This document shows positions 8,767 to 17,486 of a stretch of 64,000 nucleotides of DNA, piece by piece (position 1 is the stretch's first letter; the number at the start of each line of letters is the position of its first letter). Location of the stretch: contig DCYS01000032.1 in NCBI GenBank assembly GCA_002331485.1, positions 728 to 64,727 on the forward strand. Direction: 5' to 3'. The notes beneath the pieces were generated by a model. The model was not told where the DNA came from. It worked only from the letters and a program-made list of their open reading frames with translations, and did not search any database. The translations under genes were made by a program, and so were the position numbers. This stretch comes from Flavobacteriales bacterium UBA2104. Its GTDB lineage: Bacteria; Bacteroidota; Bacteroidia; Flavobacteriales_D; Crocinitomicaceae.

Positions 8767-9836
8767 TACGCTAAATGTGTTGTTTGATTTCTCAATAAAT
8801 GATCGAGTAAAGTGATTGCAACCATCGCCTCCACAATGGGCACAGCTCTTGGAACGACACACGGGTCGTGTCTGCCTTTACCTTGAACTGTCACTTCATT
8901 ACCTTCGGTATCAATACTTTTTTGATCACGCATTAACGTGGCAATCGGTTTGAAAGCGATCTTCATTGTTATTGGAGCTCCATTCGAAATTCCTCCTTGA
9001 ACTCCACCGCTATTATTCGTTTTGGTCGAACCATCCGTATTGAACTCATCATTGTGCTCACTTCCTCTCATCTTAGATCCTTCGAAACCACTTCCAAATT
9101 CAAATCCTTTAACGGCATTGATCGAAAGTAATCCTTTACCCAGATCAGCATGAAGCTTATCAAATACTGGCTCTCCAAGTCCAGTGGGAACACCTTCTGC
9201 TCTGCAGAAAATCACTCCACCAACAGTGTCACCTTCTTTCCTGATCAACTTAAGGTAATCAATCATTTTTTCAGCGGTCTCGGCATCAGGGCAACGTACT
9301 ATGTTTTCCTCTTTCGGTAATTCTAATGTCGTTAGATTCGACTTTAGTTCAATTTCTCCAACGGCAGAAACAAAACCATTTACGGAAATACCTTTTTGAG
9401 CAAGTATTTGTTTCGCTATGGCGCCTGCCACTACTCTACATACAGTTTCTCTCGCACTCGATCGTCCACCTCCTCTATAATCTCTATTCCCATATTTTTT
9501 ATCATAGGTATAGTCGGCATGAGAAGGCCTGTATTTATCTTTTATATGATCGTAATCCTTTGATTTCTGATTGCCGTTTCGAATAATAAAACCAATCGGT
9601 GTGCCGGTAGTCTTACCCTCAAAAAAGCCAGAAAGGAACTCTACTTCATCTCCTTCTTTTCGTTGGGTTACAATAGCGGACTGACCTGGTTTTCTTCGAT
9701 CCAGTTCCTTTTGAACGAGTTCCAGATCAATTTCAATATTTGCAGGAACACCATCGATAACTCCACCTAGAGCTGTGCCGTGAGACTCACCAAAAGTGGT
9801 CAACACAAAAGTTTTACCGTAGCTATTCCCTGCCAT
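8766..9836 (-). CDS. aroC: Chorismate synthase
   Basis: Last step of the shikimate pathway: anti-1,4-elimination of phosphate from EPSP to give chorismate, using reduced FMN. The 356 residues start with the signature SYGKTFVLTTFGESHG (FGESHG at 15-20). They contain the second family block near 121-135 (GGRSSARETVCRVVAGAIA) and the third near the C-terminus (GRHDPCVVPRAVPIVEAM). Length is normal. It is the second gene of a four-gene minus-strand operon, six bases after the phosphohexomutase, and its stop overlaps the symporter start. The pairing of an aromatic biosynthesis gene with a transporter looks organisational rather than pathway-specific. Confidence 0.97.
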   Translation of the reverse strand: MAGNSYGKTFVLTTFGESHGTALGGVIDGVPANIEIDLELVQKELDRRKPGQSAIVTQRKEGDEVEFLSGFFEGKTTGTPIGFIIRNGNQKSKDYDHIKDKYRPSHADYTYDKKYGNRDYRGGGRSSARETVCRVVAGAIAKQILAQKGISVNGFVSAVGEIELKSNLTTLELPKEENIVRCPDAETAEKMIDYLKLIRKEGDTVGGVIFCRAEGVPTGLGEPVFDKLHADLGKGLLSINAVKGFEFGSGFEGSKMRGSEHNDEFNTDGSTKTNNSGGVQGGISNGAPITMKIAFKPIATLMRDQKSIDTEGNEVTVQGKGRHDPCVVPRAVPIVEAMVAITLLDHLLRNQTTHLA

Positions 9837-9842
9837 GCTTAA

Positions 9843-11255
9843 TTATGGTTTGATCTCTTTTTCTGTTTGAGACAATATTGTTCGTACTTCTTCGATCGTT
9901 GGTGCTTCAGCGTATACTCGAAGAACCGGTTCTGTTCCAGACGGACGGATCATTACCCAGCGATCATTTGGAAAATGAAACTTAAATCCATCAATTGTTT
10001 CGATATTTTGAACTTGATAATCACCAAAAGAGTCATACTTGTTGGCTTTGCAATTCGCAATGATATCTTGTTTCAATTGCTCATCAATATGTAAATCACT
10101 TCTTTCGAACTTAAATTCTCCAACGATCTCATAGACTTCGTTGATCAGTTCTTCCAGGGACTTTCCAGATTTAGCCATGAACTCCCAGATGATCATTCCC
10201 ATCCAGATTCCATCACGCTCTGGTATATGTCCTTTTGTTGCTATACCACCAGACTCTTCACCACCGAGAAGTACATCTTCAGCGATCATAATTCCAGCTA
10301 CATGTTTGAATCCAATTTTTACCGTCTGATGTTCCAATCCGTAATGCTCACACATTCTTGCGATCTTCGGTGTACAACTAAAAGCGGTAACTACCTTACC
10401 TGACATTCCTTTGTATTTCACCAGGTAATGGATCAATAGCAAAATGATATGATGTGAATCAACGAATTCTCCTTTCTTGTTATATAATCCGATTCGGTCA
10501 GCATCTCCGTCAGTTGCAAGAGCGGACTCGACATTTCCTTCTTTCTTGATGAAAGCTTCTAGTTCTTTCAAATTCTTTGCGATCGGTTCTGGAGCTTGTC
10601 CCATAAATCCAGGATTATACTCACAATGCAAGAAGTCCATTTCAGGGAATAATTCCTTTAAGACATTCTGACCAGCACCATACATTGCATCATAAGCAAG
10701 ACGCATTCCCGAGTTTTTGATAGCCTCGATATCAAAGCTTTCTTTTACGGCGTCAATGTATTCCTTTTCAAGATCAACCTTTACGATCAAACCTCTGTCC
10801 ATAGCAGCTTGAAGATCAATATCATTTATACCTGCTTTAGGTTCATCTTCGATCAGATCTTCAACTTCCTGCACTTTAGCTGGTGAAAGCGGTCCACCTT
10901 CTTTAGATTTTAATTTATATCCGCCATATGTCGGAGGATTGTGAGATGCCGTTAAAACGATACCGAGATCACAGTTGTAGGTATTTGCTCCCATGGAAAC
11001 CATTGGAGTCGAAACGAAACCTTCAGCGTAATAAACCTTTACTCCGGCATCAACTAATACTTTTATTACCACATCCATGAAAAGTGCTCCATTGAAACGA
11101 CAATCATGTCCGATCACTACACTTGGTGAAGTTGGATTCTCTCTCATCACCCATTTCGCCGATGCTTCAGCTACTCTGGCAACATTATTAAAAGTATATG
11201 TATCACCGATCACTGCTCTCCATCCATCGGTTCCAAATTTGATAGTATCAATCAC
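9843..11255 (-). CDS. Alpha-D-phosphohexomutase (phosphoglucomutase/phosphomannomutase)
   Basis: Interconverts hexose 1- and 6-phosphates through a phosphoserine intermediate. The 470-residue protein shows all four family motifs in order: TASHNP with catalytic serine 104, the metal-binding DGDADR (about 245), the sugar-binding GGEESGG (about 325) and the phosphate-binding RPSGTEP (about 443). The N-terminus (IKFGTDGWRAVIGD) is typical of the PgcA/ManB-type clade in Bacteroidota. Whether glucose, mannose or glucosamine phosphate is preferred cannot be read from the sequence. It is the first gene of the operon with aroC, the symporter and the small membrane gene; the next gene starts six bases after its stop. 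Confidence 0.93.
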   Translation of the reverse strand: MIDTIKFGTDGWRAVIGDTYTFNNVARVAEASAKWVMRENPTSPSVVIGHDCRFNGALFMDVVIKVLVDAGVKVYYAEGFVSTPMVSMGANTYNCDLGIVLTASHNPPTYGGYKLKSKEGGPLSPAKVQEVEDLIEDEPKAGINDIDLQAAMDRGLIVKVDLEKEYIDAVKESFDIEAIKNSGMRLAYDAMYGAGQNVLKELFPEMDFLHCEYNPGFMGQAPEPIAKNLKELEAFIKKEGNVESALATDGDADRIGLYNKKGEFVDSHHIILLLIHYLVKYKGMSGKVVTAFSCTPKIARMCEHYGLEHQTVKIGFKHVAGIMIAEDVLLGGEESGGIATKGHIPERDGIWMGMIIWEFMAKSGKSLEELINEVYEIVGEFKFERSDLHIDEQLKQDIIANCKANKYDSFGDYQVQNIETIDGFKFHFPNDRWVMIRPSGTEPVLRVYAEAPTIEEVRTILSQTEKEIKP

Positions 11256-11353
11256 GCTTTATTCAATTTTATTTATTCAAAATTTAAGGGAGGCTAAGAT
11301 AACAATTCTTAGCATAATTTATTTTAATTGAAATAATACAGTGAGTCTTTCAA

Positions 11354-11380
11354 AGAAAAAAGCCTCAGTTCCCTGAGGCT
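11354..11380 (-). terminator. Rho-independent terminator after the AsmA-like gene
   Basis: A perfect 7-bp stem (GCCTCAG at 11362-11368 with CTGAGGC at 11373-11379, loop TTCC). On the minus strand it is followed by a run of T encoded at 11354-11361. It lies just past the stop at 11401. Confidence 0.85.
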
Positions 11381-11400
11381 TTCTATTTTTCTAATAATGT

Positions 11401-14310
11401 TTACTCCAGTGCATCAGCCCTCTTCCTAGCTTCATCCATAATCTTATCCGCTTTTTTCGCTGCCCCATCTTCGATCTTTTGAGCTTTATCATTTGCTTCT
11501 TCACGGATCTTTTTAGCAGATAATTCTGCAGCTTTTTTCTTTAAAGGATTACTTCCAGCTTCATCAATGACTTTCTGTGCGTTCTTCTCGCCTTCTTCTC
11601 TTGTCTTGTCTGCAAGCTTCTTTGCATCAGCTTTTATCTTATCGGCTTGGGCTTGTGCATCATCAAGGATCTTCTGTTTGCGTTTTTCTAACTTCTCTTT
11701 CCCTTCCTCGATCTTATCATCAATCACTTCTTTCACCGTATCTTTTATCTCATCTACTTTTTCATCGATCAGATCTTTAATATCACCTTTCACATCTCCA
11801 GCTAATTCCATGATCTTTTCTTTCATGTTCGTTTTGATCTTTGGATCTTTCACTGTATTGGTTACAAAAGCAGTTACAGGTATTTCAGCAGGAAGTTCTT
11901 TCATTTCAAACCCTGGAATGTTCTTTACTTTCTTGATAGCTTCTTCTGCAACTTTCATGATCTCGCCAGGGATTTCCTCTTTAGGAATATTCATCTTCAA
12001 TTCATAGTCGATCTCCTGCTTGAATGAAGTTGTTCCACTCACTTCAGTTTCAATATCTTCAGCCAATTTGATCTTGAAAGGTTTAACGCGAACTTTACCA
12101 TCTTCAAACGCGAAAGAAGCATTTATATCTCTTAAGGTCTGATCACTAAGCTTATTGATCTTCGTTACATCTGCCAATTTATCAAGTGGCTTAAATCCTT
12201 CGATCTTAACCATATCTGTGAGCAATGTACCATCTCCACTGAGTGTATTGTAGTCAGGTTCAAAAGACGGTTTCAGATCAGAAGTCATTTTAAAATCAGA
12301 CGTTATTTTACCTTGAGCGTATTTGGAAATAGGAGCTAACTTCTCAATAGTCAAAAAGTTTGTTGCTAACGCATTGATATCAACAGATTTCAAACTATAA
12401 GCAAAATCCATTTTCGGTGTCGTGTGATCTTGAGTGTTGTACTTTCCACTTAGCCCTACTTCACCACCTAATGTATTCATGGACAAGTTCTCAAGAATCG
12501 CCTCTTCATCTTTCAGGTAAACCATTCCCTTGATCTGTTTAACATCCATTCCGTCATAGATCAATTCATCAACGGTTGTTGTAAGGGCAAAATCAATATT
12601 TGCAGGAACGAGAACAGGTTCTTCACTTTCTGAAGAAGTCTCCGTTCCCTCTGATTCATCTGATGTGGTTGTTCCATCCTCAGTTGCAGATGTTTCTGAA
12701 GCAGGCATGATCTCATCAATATTTAGAACATTAGAATGATAATTGAACGTTCCTTTCAGATCACCTTCATTAAAGGCATAGGCCATGTAGTTTTCAACAT
12801 CTCCATTCATTTTAAAATCACTCTGTCCCATTTTACCTTCAAGGTTTGCAAGGTTCAGTTTCTGTGGAGAAAACTCGAACAACATATCTTTTACATCAAC
12901 AGGTGCAGGTAAATCTTTTGAAGCATAGTGGAACTCTTCTAATCGAAGTGAACCTTCAGCATTGAATTTCTCATACTCTTCTTTTTCAAGTGTCGAAAGA
13001 CGACCATCCACTTTAAGGTCTGAAGTTAATTTACCATTATATTCTTCATTTTCATCCAATGGCACCACCTTTCCTAAAGTCGAAAGATCAACATTGGCAA
13101 GTACTTTAGATCGCATATAAGGATCTGTCATTGGATTGCTCATGTAAAAATTCGCATCAATGGTATTACCAACAAAAGCTGCTTTAAATTGGTCAACTGC
13201 AACTGTAATTGCATCCATACTTGATCCACCAGGGAATTTTGCTCCTGCAACAACCGCAATATTATCTATAGAAGAAGGCATATCAGGATAATTGATCTTA
13301 GCTCCAGTGATCTTAGTACCAAATTCAAAAGCAGGTAAATTCGCATCATCCATTTTCCCTTTAACGAATCCATTCAAACTCATGTCACCCGTTGCCACCA
13401 TGCTCTCGTAACCTGTATAGTAGAATGCTGGTATTAATGAAAGAAGATCTTTGAAGCTAGTTTTCTCAGCATTCAGCTTCAAATCCATGTCATCGTAACC
13501 CTCAAACATTTCGTAAAACCCTTCGAATGAAGTTGTCAAAGCATTTAACGAGAGTTTATTCTCTTTTAGCTCAAATCGACTACTCTCATCAGTGAACGTC
13601 ATTTTCAGATCCATATCCAAATCGGTCTTCACAGATGACAGATAAGAGATCCCATCCATCTCATATGTCAATGCATCCATTGTCGTCTTCGTAGAAAAAT
13701 CAATTACTTCGGCAGTAAGATCACCATTTCCTTCATGATTTAAGTTTACAATCTTTGCAAACATTGGCGATAGCTTATCTTCGTAAACGATATGCCCTTT
13801 TACGATCTCATAATGGTTTAGTCCGAGCTTAAACGCAGACGATGTTGTATCAATTTCTTCTTCAGCTAATTCTTCAGTCGTTTTTACGATGTCATAGTTA
13901 GCCAGTCCATTCTCTAGGACTTTAACATGTATCTTAGGTTCAATAAGTTTCACAGAACGTATTTCGATGTTTTCCATATCGATCACACTCCAAAAGCCTA
14001 ATTCAGCTTCTAATCTATTTAAGTCAACTAGTTTAATTCCATCAAAATCATCCTGACCTGTTATACGAACCCCGTCAAATGAAAGTGTCATATCTGGGAA
14101 TGTTGAAATGAAAGTAAGATCGAAATCATCTACTTCAACAGTTGCCTTGAGCATTTTATTAGCCTCGTCCAACGCCAATTCTTTTAATTCATCTTTGAAA
14201 AAGATCGGAATTAAGATCAAAGCTGCAAGGACAAATAATATGAACAGTCCAAAATACTTTAAGATCCGTTTAATCAATGATTTCTTTTTTTTACCTTTTC
14301 TAGCTGACAT
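11401..14310 (-). CDS. AsmA-family protein with long charged C-terminal tail
   Basis: A 969-residue protein with one N-terminal membrane anchor (about 18-38, after a lysine-rich MSARKGKKKKSL) and then a periplasmic body. The AsmA N-terminal domain follows (VEVDDFDLTFISTFPDMTLSFDGVRI), with repeated beta-helical segments and the AsmA-like C-terminal region. AsmA/TamB-type proteins are thought to bridge the envelope and move phospholipids; that role here is inference from family. A Ser/Thr/Glu-rich linker near 545-575 interrupts the body. The last 160 or so residues are unusual: a low-complexity, helical Lys/Ala/Glu/Asp-rich tail (repeats like AKKLADKTREEGEKNAQKV). It ends in its own terminator; no operon partner. 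Confidence 0.85.
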   Translation of the reverse strand: MSARKGKKKKSLIKRILKYFGLFILFVLAALILIPIFFKDELKELALDEANKMLKATVEVDDFDLTFISTFPDMTLSFDGVRITGQDDFDGIKLVDLNRLEAELGFWSVIDMENIEIRSVKLIEPKIHVKVLENGLANYDIVKTTEELAEEEIDTTSSAFKLGLNHYEIVKGHIVYEDKLSPMFAKIVNLNHEGNGDLTAEVIDFSTKTTMDALTYEMDGISYLSSVKTDLDMDLKMTFTDESSRFELKENKLSLNALTTSFEGFYEMFEGYDDMDLKLNAEKTSFKDLLSLIPAFYYTGYESMVATGDMSLNGFVKGKMDDANLPAFEFGTKITGAKINYPDMPSSIDNIAVVAGAKFPGGSSMDAITVAVDQFKAAFVGNTIDANFYMSNPMTDPYMRSKVLANVDLSTLGKVVPLDENEEYNGKLTSDLKVDGRLSTLEKEEYEKFNAEGSLRLEEFHYASKDLPAPVDVKDMLFEFSPQKLNLANLEGKMGQSDFKMNGDVENYMAYAFNEGDLKGTFNYHSNVLNIDEIMPASETSATEDGTTTSDESEGTETSSESEEPVLVPANIDFALTTTVDELIYDGMDVKQIKGMVYLKDEEAILENLSMNTLGGEVGLSGKYNTQDHTTPKMDFAYSLKSVDINALATNFLTIEKLAPISKYAQGKITSDFKMTSDLKPSFEPDYNTLSGDGTLLTDMVKIEGFKPLDKLADVTKINKLSDQTLRDINASFAFEDGKVRVKPFKIKLAEDIETEVSGTTSFKQEIDYELKMNIPKEEIPGEIMKVAEEAIKKVKNIPGFEMKELPAEIPVTAFVTNTVKDPKIKTNMKEKIMELAGDVKGDIKDLIDEKVDEIKDTVKEVIDDKIEEGKEKLEKRKQKILDDAQAQADKIKADAKKLADKTREEGEKNAQKVIDEAGSNPLKKKAAELSAKKIREEANDKAQKIEDGAAKKADKIMDEARKRADALE

Positions 14311-14315
14311 ATCAG

Positions 14316-14323
14316 TACTTTTG
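14316..14323 (+). promoter_or_regulatory. Candidate -7 box upstream of the 14409 outer-membrane gene
   Basis: TACTTTTG matches TAnnTTTG and points toward the plus-strand gene starting at 14409, giving a leader of about 80 nt. No -33 TTG at ideal spacing was identified. Confidence 0.3.
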
Positions 14324-14408
14324 TATTAGATTGTTTTTAGATAACTTTTAAGTTAGCTAAAATTAATTGTTTTTCGTCGATGACGAATTGATATTATAAA
14401 AAATTAAG

Positions 14409-15161
14409 ATGAAGTTTTCAATACTATCCACATTACTGTTGTTGAGTTTTGCAATGAATGCACAAATCGTTACAAACGACAATAAAGAAAAAGAGCAAGA
14501 GAAAGAAGAAGAGAAAAAAACACAAACTGAAACGTCAGTCAACAAATCTGGAATTGAGATCTATGCTGGTTTCAGCCCTTCCTACACATATCGAACGCTA
14601 GCTGAAAACGAAGGGATCTTTGGTGATCCAATTGGGGAGCGAGAAAATGAAGTTGGAGAATGGATCAGTTCTTTTGAGGCAGGTGTTAGAAATGATCTTA
14701 GCAATAACTTACAACTTCAGATCGGACTTGGATTTGCTAGAAACAGAGAGTCTTACAGTTTTGAGTCGACAGAAACAGACTCTATTTACAGATATGTGAA
14801 TACCTATCGTCACATTTCTTTCCCCATTCGACTTTCTTACGAATATGGTGAAGAGATCGCCTTTTTCGGTGGAATTGGAATTATGCCAAAAGCATTTTTA
14901 TCGATGGAAAAAGTGGAGACCGTGATCGATATCAATAATCAGGAAAGCGATATTACCACTGTAGAAAGAGATGGTTTTAATTTTTTCGTGGTAGATGCTA
15001 TTGGGACGATCGGAACTAAGATCCAGTTCAACCAGCATTATGGAATTTACGCTACACTTGAAGCCCGAAGACAGTTATCAAACAATTTCGATAGTCAATC
15101 ACCTTATATTCGTAAACCTTACGCACTAGGGTTCAATCTAGGACTTCAACTTTATCTTTGA
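14409..15161 (+). CDS. Outer-membrane beta-barrel protein
   Basis: A 250-residue exported protein. A signal peptide (about 1-18, MKFSILSTLLLLSFAMNAQ) is followed by a very charged Glu/Lys/Thr stretch (about 22-46). The remainder resembles the small outer-membrane beta-barrel family common in Bacteroidota (GIEIYAGFSPSYTYRTL, LSYEYGEEIAFFGGIGI), ending with an aromatic-tipped strand (LGFNLGLQLYL). No ligand or partner can be predicted. It is divergent from the AsmA-like gene, sharing a 98-base intergenic region, and lies upstream of bioB without obvious operon linkage because bioB has its own promoter box. Confidence 0.8.
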   Translation: MKFSILSTLLLLSFAMNAQIVTNDNKEKEQEKEEEKKTQTETSVNKSGIEIYAGFSPSYTYRTLAENEGIFGDPIGERENEVGEWISSFEAGVRNDLSNNLQLQIGLGFARNRESYSFESTETDSIYRYVNTYRHISFPIRLSYEYGEEIAFFGGIGIMPKAFLSMEKVETVIDINNQESDITTVERDGFNFFVVDAIGTIGTKIQFNQHYGIYATLEARRQLSNNFDSQSPYIRKPYALGFNLGLQLYL

Positions 15162-15256
15162 TCAATTAGAATAAATAATATATCCAGTGATAAGTTCTAA
15201 ACGCCAGAATGTCGATATAAAATCAATTTTCACGTCGAGCGTTTGGATGAGTCCAT

Positions 15257-15264
15257 TATATTTG
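15257..15264 (+). promoter_or_regulatory. -7 promoter box of bioB
   Basis: TATATTTG is a perfect TAnnTTTG match 20 bases before the bioB ATG. Just upstream lies a wide inverted repeat, CTAAACGC (15197-15204) and GCGTTTGG (15239-15246), of unknown significance. Confidence 0.5.
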
Positions 15265-15284
15265 TTTTTAGAATTTAGTGAATT

Positions 15285-16382
15285 ATGAAAGTAAATCCAG
15301 CATACAAAACGAAAGAAGACCTTGTTAAACTCTATAATACTCCGCTATTAGAGCTTATGTATCAAGCAGCTACAATTCATCGTGAGTTCCACGATCCGAA
15401 TGAGGTTCAAATGAGTTCATTATTGAGTATCAAGACAGGTGGATGTCCAGAGGACTGTGGGTATTGTCCGCAAGCAGCTAGATATCACACAGATGTTGAT
15501 ACACACAAATTAATGAGCGTTGAAACTGTTGTTGAGCAAGCAAAGAATGCAAAAGCAAATGGATCTTCAAGACTTTGTATGGGTGCTGCATGGAGAAATA
15601 TTCGAGACAATCGTGATTTCGATAATGTTATCCAGATGGTTCAAGCGGTTAACAACCTTGATATGGAAGTTTGTTGTACGTTAGGTATGATGACTGACGA
15701 ACAAGCTGAGCGATTGAAGAATGCTGGGCTTTATGCATATAATCACAACCTGGATACGAGTGAAGATTATTACGATGACGTAATATCAACCAGAGAGTAT
15801 CAAGACCGTTTGAAAACAATTGATAACGCAAAAAATGCTGGAATTTCTGTTTGTTCAGGTGGAATTATTGGAATGGGAGAATCAGTTGAAGACCGCATGG
15901 GACTTCTAATGTCTTACATGAAAATGGATACTCCACCAGAATCTATTCCGATCAACGCACTTGTAGCAGTTGAAGGAACGCCGATGGAAGATCAAAAACC
16001 AGTTGAGATTTGGGAAATGGTGAGAATGGTTGCAACAACTCGAATTGTATTCCCTGAATCTGTTGTTCGTTTATCTGCCGGAAGAACTTCGATGTCAAAA
16101 GAAGGTCAAGCCATGTGTTTTATGGCTGGAGCGAGCTCGATCTTTGCTGGAGACAAGTTATTAACTACTCCAAACCCTGAATTCAACGAGGACAAAGAAC
16201 TATTTGATATTCTAGGGTTAAAACCTAAAGCTGCTTTTGCTGATGGTGATCGCCCAGAAAGTAAACCTGATGCGATCATTGAAGAAAAGAAAAAGAAAGC
16301 AGCAGAGAGAGAAAAAGAATTAGCCGAAGCGAGAAAAGAACGAGGTGAATTTTCTCCGAGGAAAGTAGTTACTGCGAAGTAA
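15285..16382 (+). CDS. bioB: Biotin synthase
   Basis: Radical-SAM enzyme that inserts sulfur into dethiobiotin, the last step of biotin synthesis. The 365-residue protein has the radical-SAM cluster CPEDCGYC with cysteines 54, 58 and 61, and the family blocks YNHNLDTS (about 152), CSGGIIGMGES (about 195) and RLSAGRTSM (about 265). The C-terminus beyond the usual end (from about residue 320) is an extra Lys/Glu/Arg-rich tail of some 40 residues. The bioF gene follows after 15 bases on the same strand, so the two are likely co-transcribed. The other bio genes are not in this window. Confidence 0.97.
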   Translation: MKVNPAYKTKEDLVKLYNTPLLELMYQAATIHREFHDPNEVQMSSLLSIKTGGCPEDCGYCPQAARYHTDVDTHKLMSVETVVEQAKNAKANGSSRLCMGAAWRNIRDNRDFDNVIQMVQAVNNLDMEVCCTLGMMTDEQAERLKNAGLYAYNHNLDTSEDYYDDVISTREYQDRLKTIDNAKNAGISVCSGGIIGMGESVEDRMGLLMSYMKMDTPPESIPINALVAVEGTPMEDQKPVEIWEMVRMVATTRIVFPESVVRLSAGRTSMSKEGQAMCFMAGASSIFAGDKLLTTPNPEFNEDKELFDILGLKPKAAFADGDRPESKPDAIIEEKKKKAAEREKELAEARKERGEFSPRKVVTAK

Positions 16383-16397
16383 TTAATCACAAAATAT

Positions 16398-17486
16398 ATG
16401 GAGTCGATCGAAGAAATGATGAAGCGTCGACTTGACGATCGTGCGTCGAATAAAACGCTGCGATCGCTACGTTTAAATGATTTTGACGTTGACTTCTACT
16501 CTAATGATTATTTGTCGTTATCTACTATTAAAACAAACGAGTGCGCCAACGAATCACCTGGTAGTTCACGTTTAATTGCTGGACATACCATGCTGCATGA
16601 AGAGTTAGAAAATCGATTTTCATCTTTCATTGGAGCGGAATCAGCACTATTATTCAATAGCGGTTACTCAGCGAATCTTGGATTGCTTTCTTCAATCGCT
16701 CAAAAGGACATTGTAATTCTCTACGATGAAAAATCCCATGCTAGTATTAAGGATGGTATTCGATTGTCTCTTGCGAAAGGTTTAAAGTTCAGGCACAATG
16801 ATCCTTTAGATCTTGAGAAAAAGCTAAAACTGAATGATGATAAGCAATGCTTTGTGGTTACAGAAGGCTTGTTTTCCATGGATGGTACTTATGGAAAGGT
16901 CAAAGAATTAAGTGATCTCTGTCAAAAGTATGATGCTAAACTAATAGTCGACGAAGCCCATAGTGGTGGTACATTTGGAGATTCGGGTCAAGGAATATGT
17001 GTTGAACTTGGTGTAAAAACATTTGCTACAATCTTTACTTTAGGTAAAGCGTTTGGAAGTCATGGAGCAATCGTTACGTGTTCTAAATTAACGAAGAAAT
17101 ACTTAATAAACTTCTCGAGGTCTTTTATCTATACTACATCATTACCTCAGTCCGTTGTGAATAGATCACTCCAACTATTAGATAAAGGACAAATTGAAAA
17201 ACGAGTGATAAAACTCAAAAGAGTAATCCAGGAATTCAATTCTATCTTTTCTGCTCATCGATTCAAAAGTGATGACTCCTCTCCTATCAAGATCTTCCAG
17301 CTTCAAAATGAGGAAAAACTGCGCGCATTAGAAAATGCCTGCCACAAGGAAAGTATTGGGATAAAAGCAATATATCCTCCAACTGTTCCAGAAGGAGAAA
17401 GTTGTTTACGCATTATTTTACATGCTGATCAAACACAAAGTGAATTGCAACAATTACTTAAAATCTTTAATCAAGAATTATTTTAG
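16398..17486 (+). CDS. bioF: 8-amino-7-oxononanoate synthase
   Basis: PLP-dependent alpha-oxoamine synthase that condenses pimeloyl-CoA (or pimeloyl-ACP) with alanine early in biotin synthesis. At 362 residues it is slightly shorter than usual. The PLP lysine is in TLGKAFGSHGA (Lys217). DEAHSGG (185-191) holds the PLP-ring aspartate, and LFNSGYSANLG (85-95) is the glycine-rich segment. It directly follows bioB. Glycine C-acetyltransferase (kbl) is the main alternative in this family, but the neighbouring bioB and the sequence favour bioF. The last 20 bases overlap the end of the convergent M61 peptidase gene. Confidence 0.92.
   Translation: MESIEEMMKRRLDDRASNKTLRSLRLNDFDVDFYSNDYLSLSTIKTNECANESPGSSRLIAGHTMLHEELENRFSSFIGAESALLFNSGYSANLGLLSSIAQKDIVILYDEKSHASIKDGIRLSLAKGLKFRHNDPLDLEKKLKLNDDKQCFVVTEGLFSMDGTYGKVKELSDLCQKYDAKLIVDEAHSGGTFGDSGQGICVELGVKTFATIFTLGKAFGSHGAIVTCSKLTKKYLINFSRSFIYTTSLPQSVVNRSLQLLDKGQIEKRVIKLKRVIQEFNSIFSAHRFKSDDSSPIKIFQLQNEEKLRALENACHKESIGIKAIYPPTVPEGESCLRIILHADQTQSELQQLLKIFNQELF

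Noticed and set aside
8767..8862. Upstream extension of the symporter gene (32 codons)
   Set aside because: It lies within aroC and is Cys/His-rich, unlike the family N-terminus; the ATG overlapping the aroC stop is standard.
11567..12007. Large serine/phenylalanine-rich open frame on the strand opposite the AsmA-like gene
   Set aside because: It is the reverse-strand shadow of the Lys/Glu/Ala-rich tail; the composition is the complement of that low-complexity region.
15197..15246. Inverted repeat upstream of bioB as a BirA operator
   Set aside because: The arms (CTAAACGC and GCGTTTGG) are 34 bases apart and do not match the TTGTAAACC-type BirA site.
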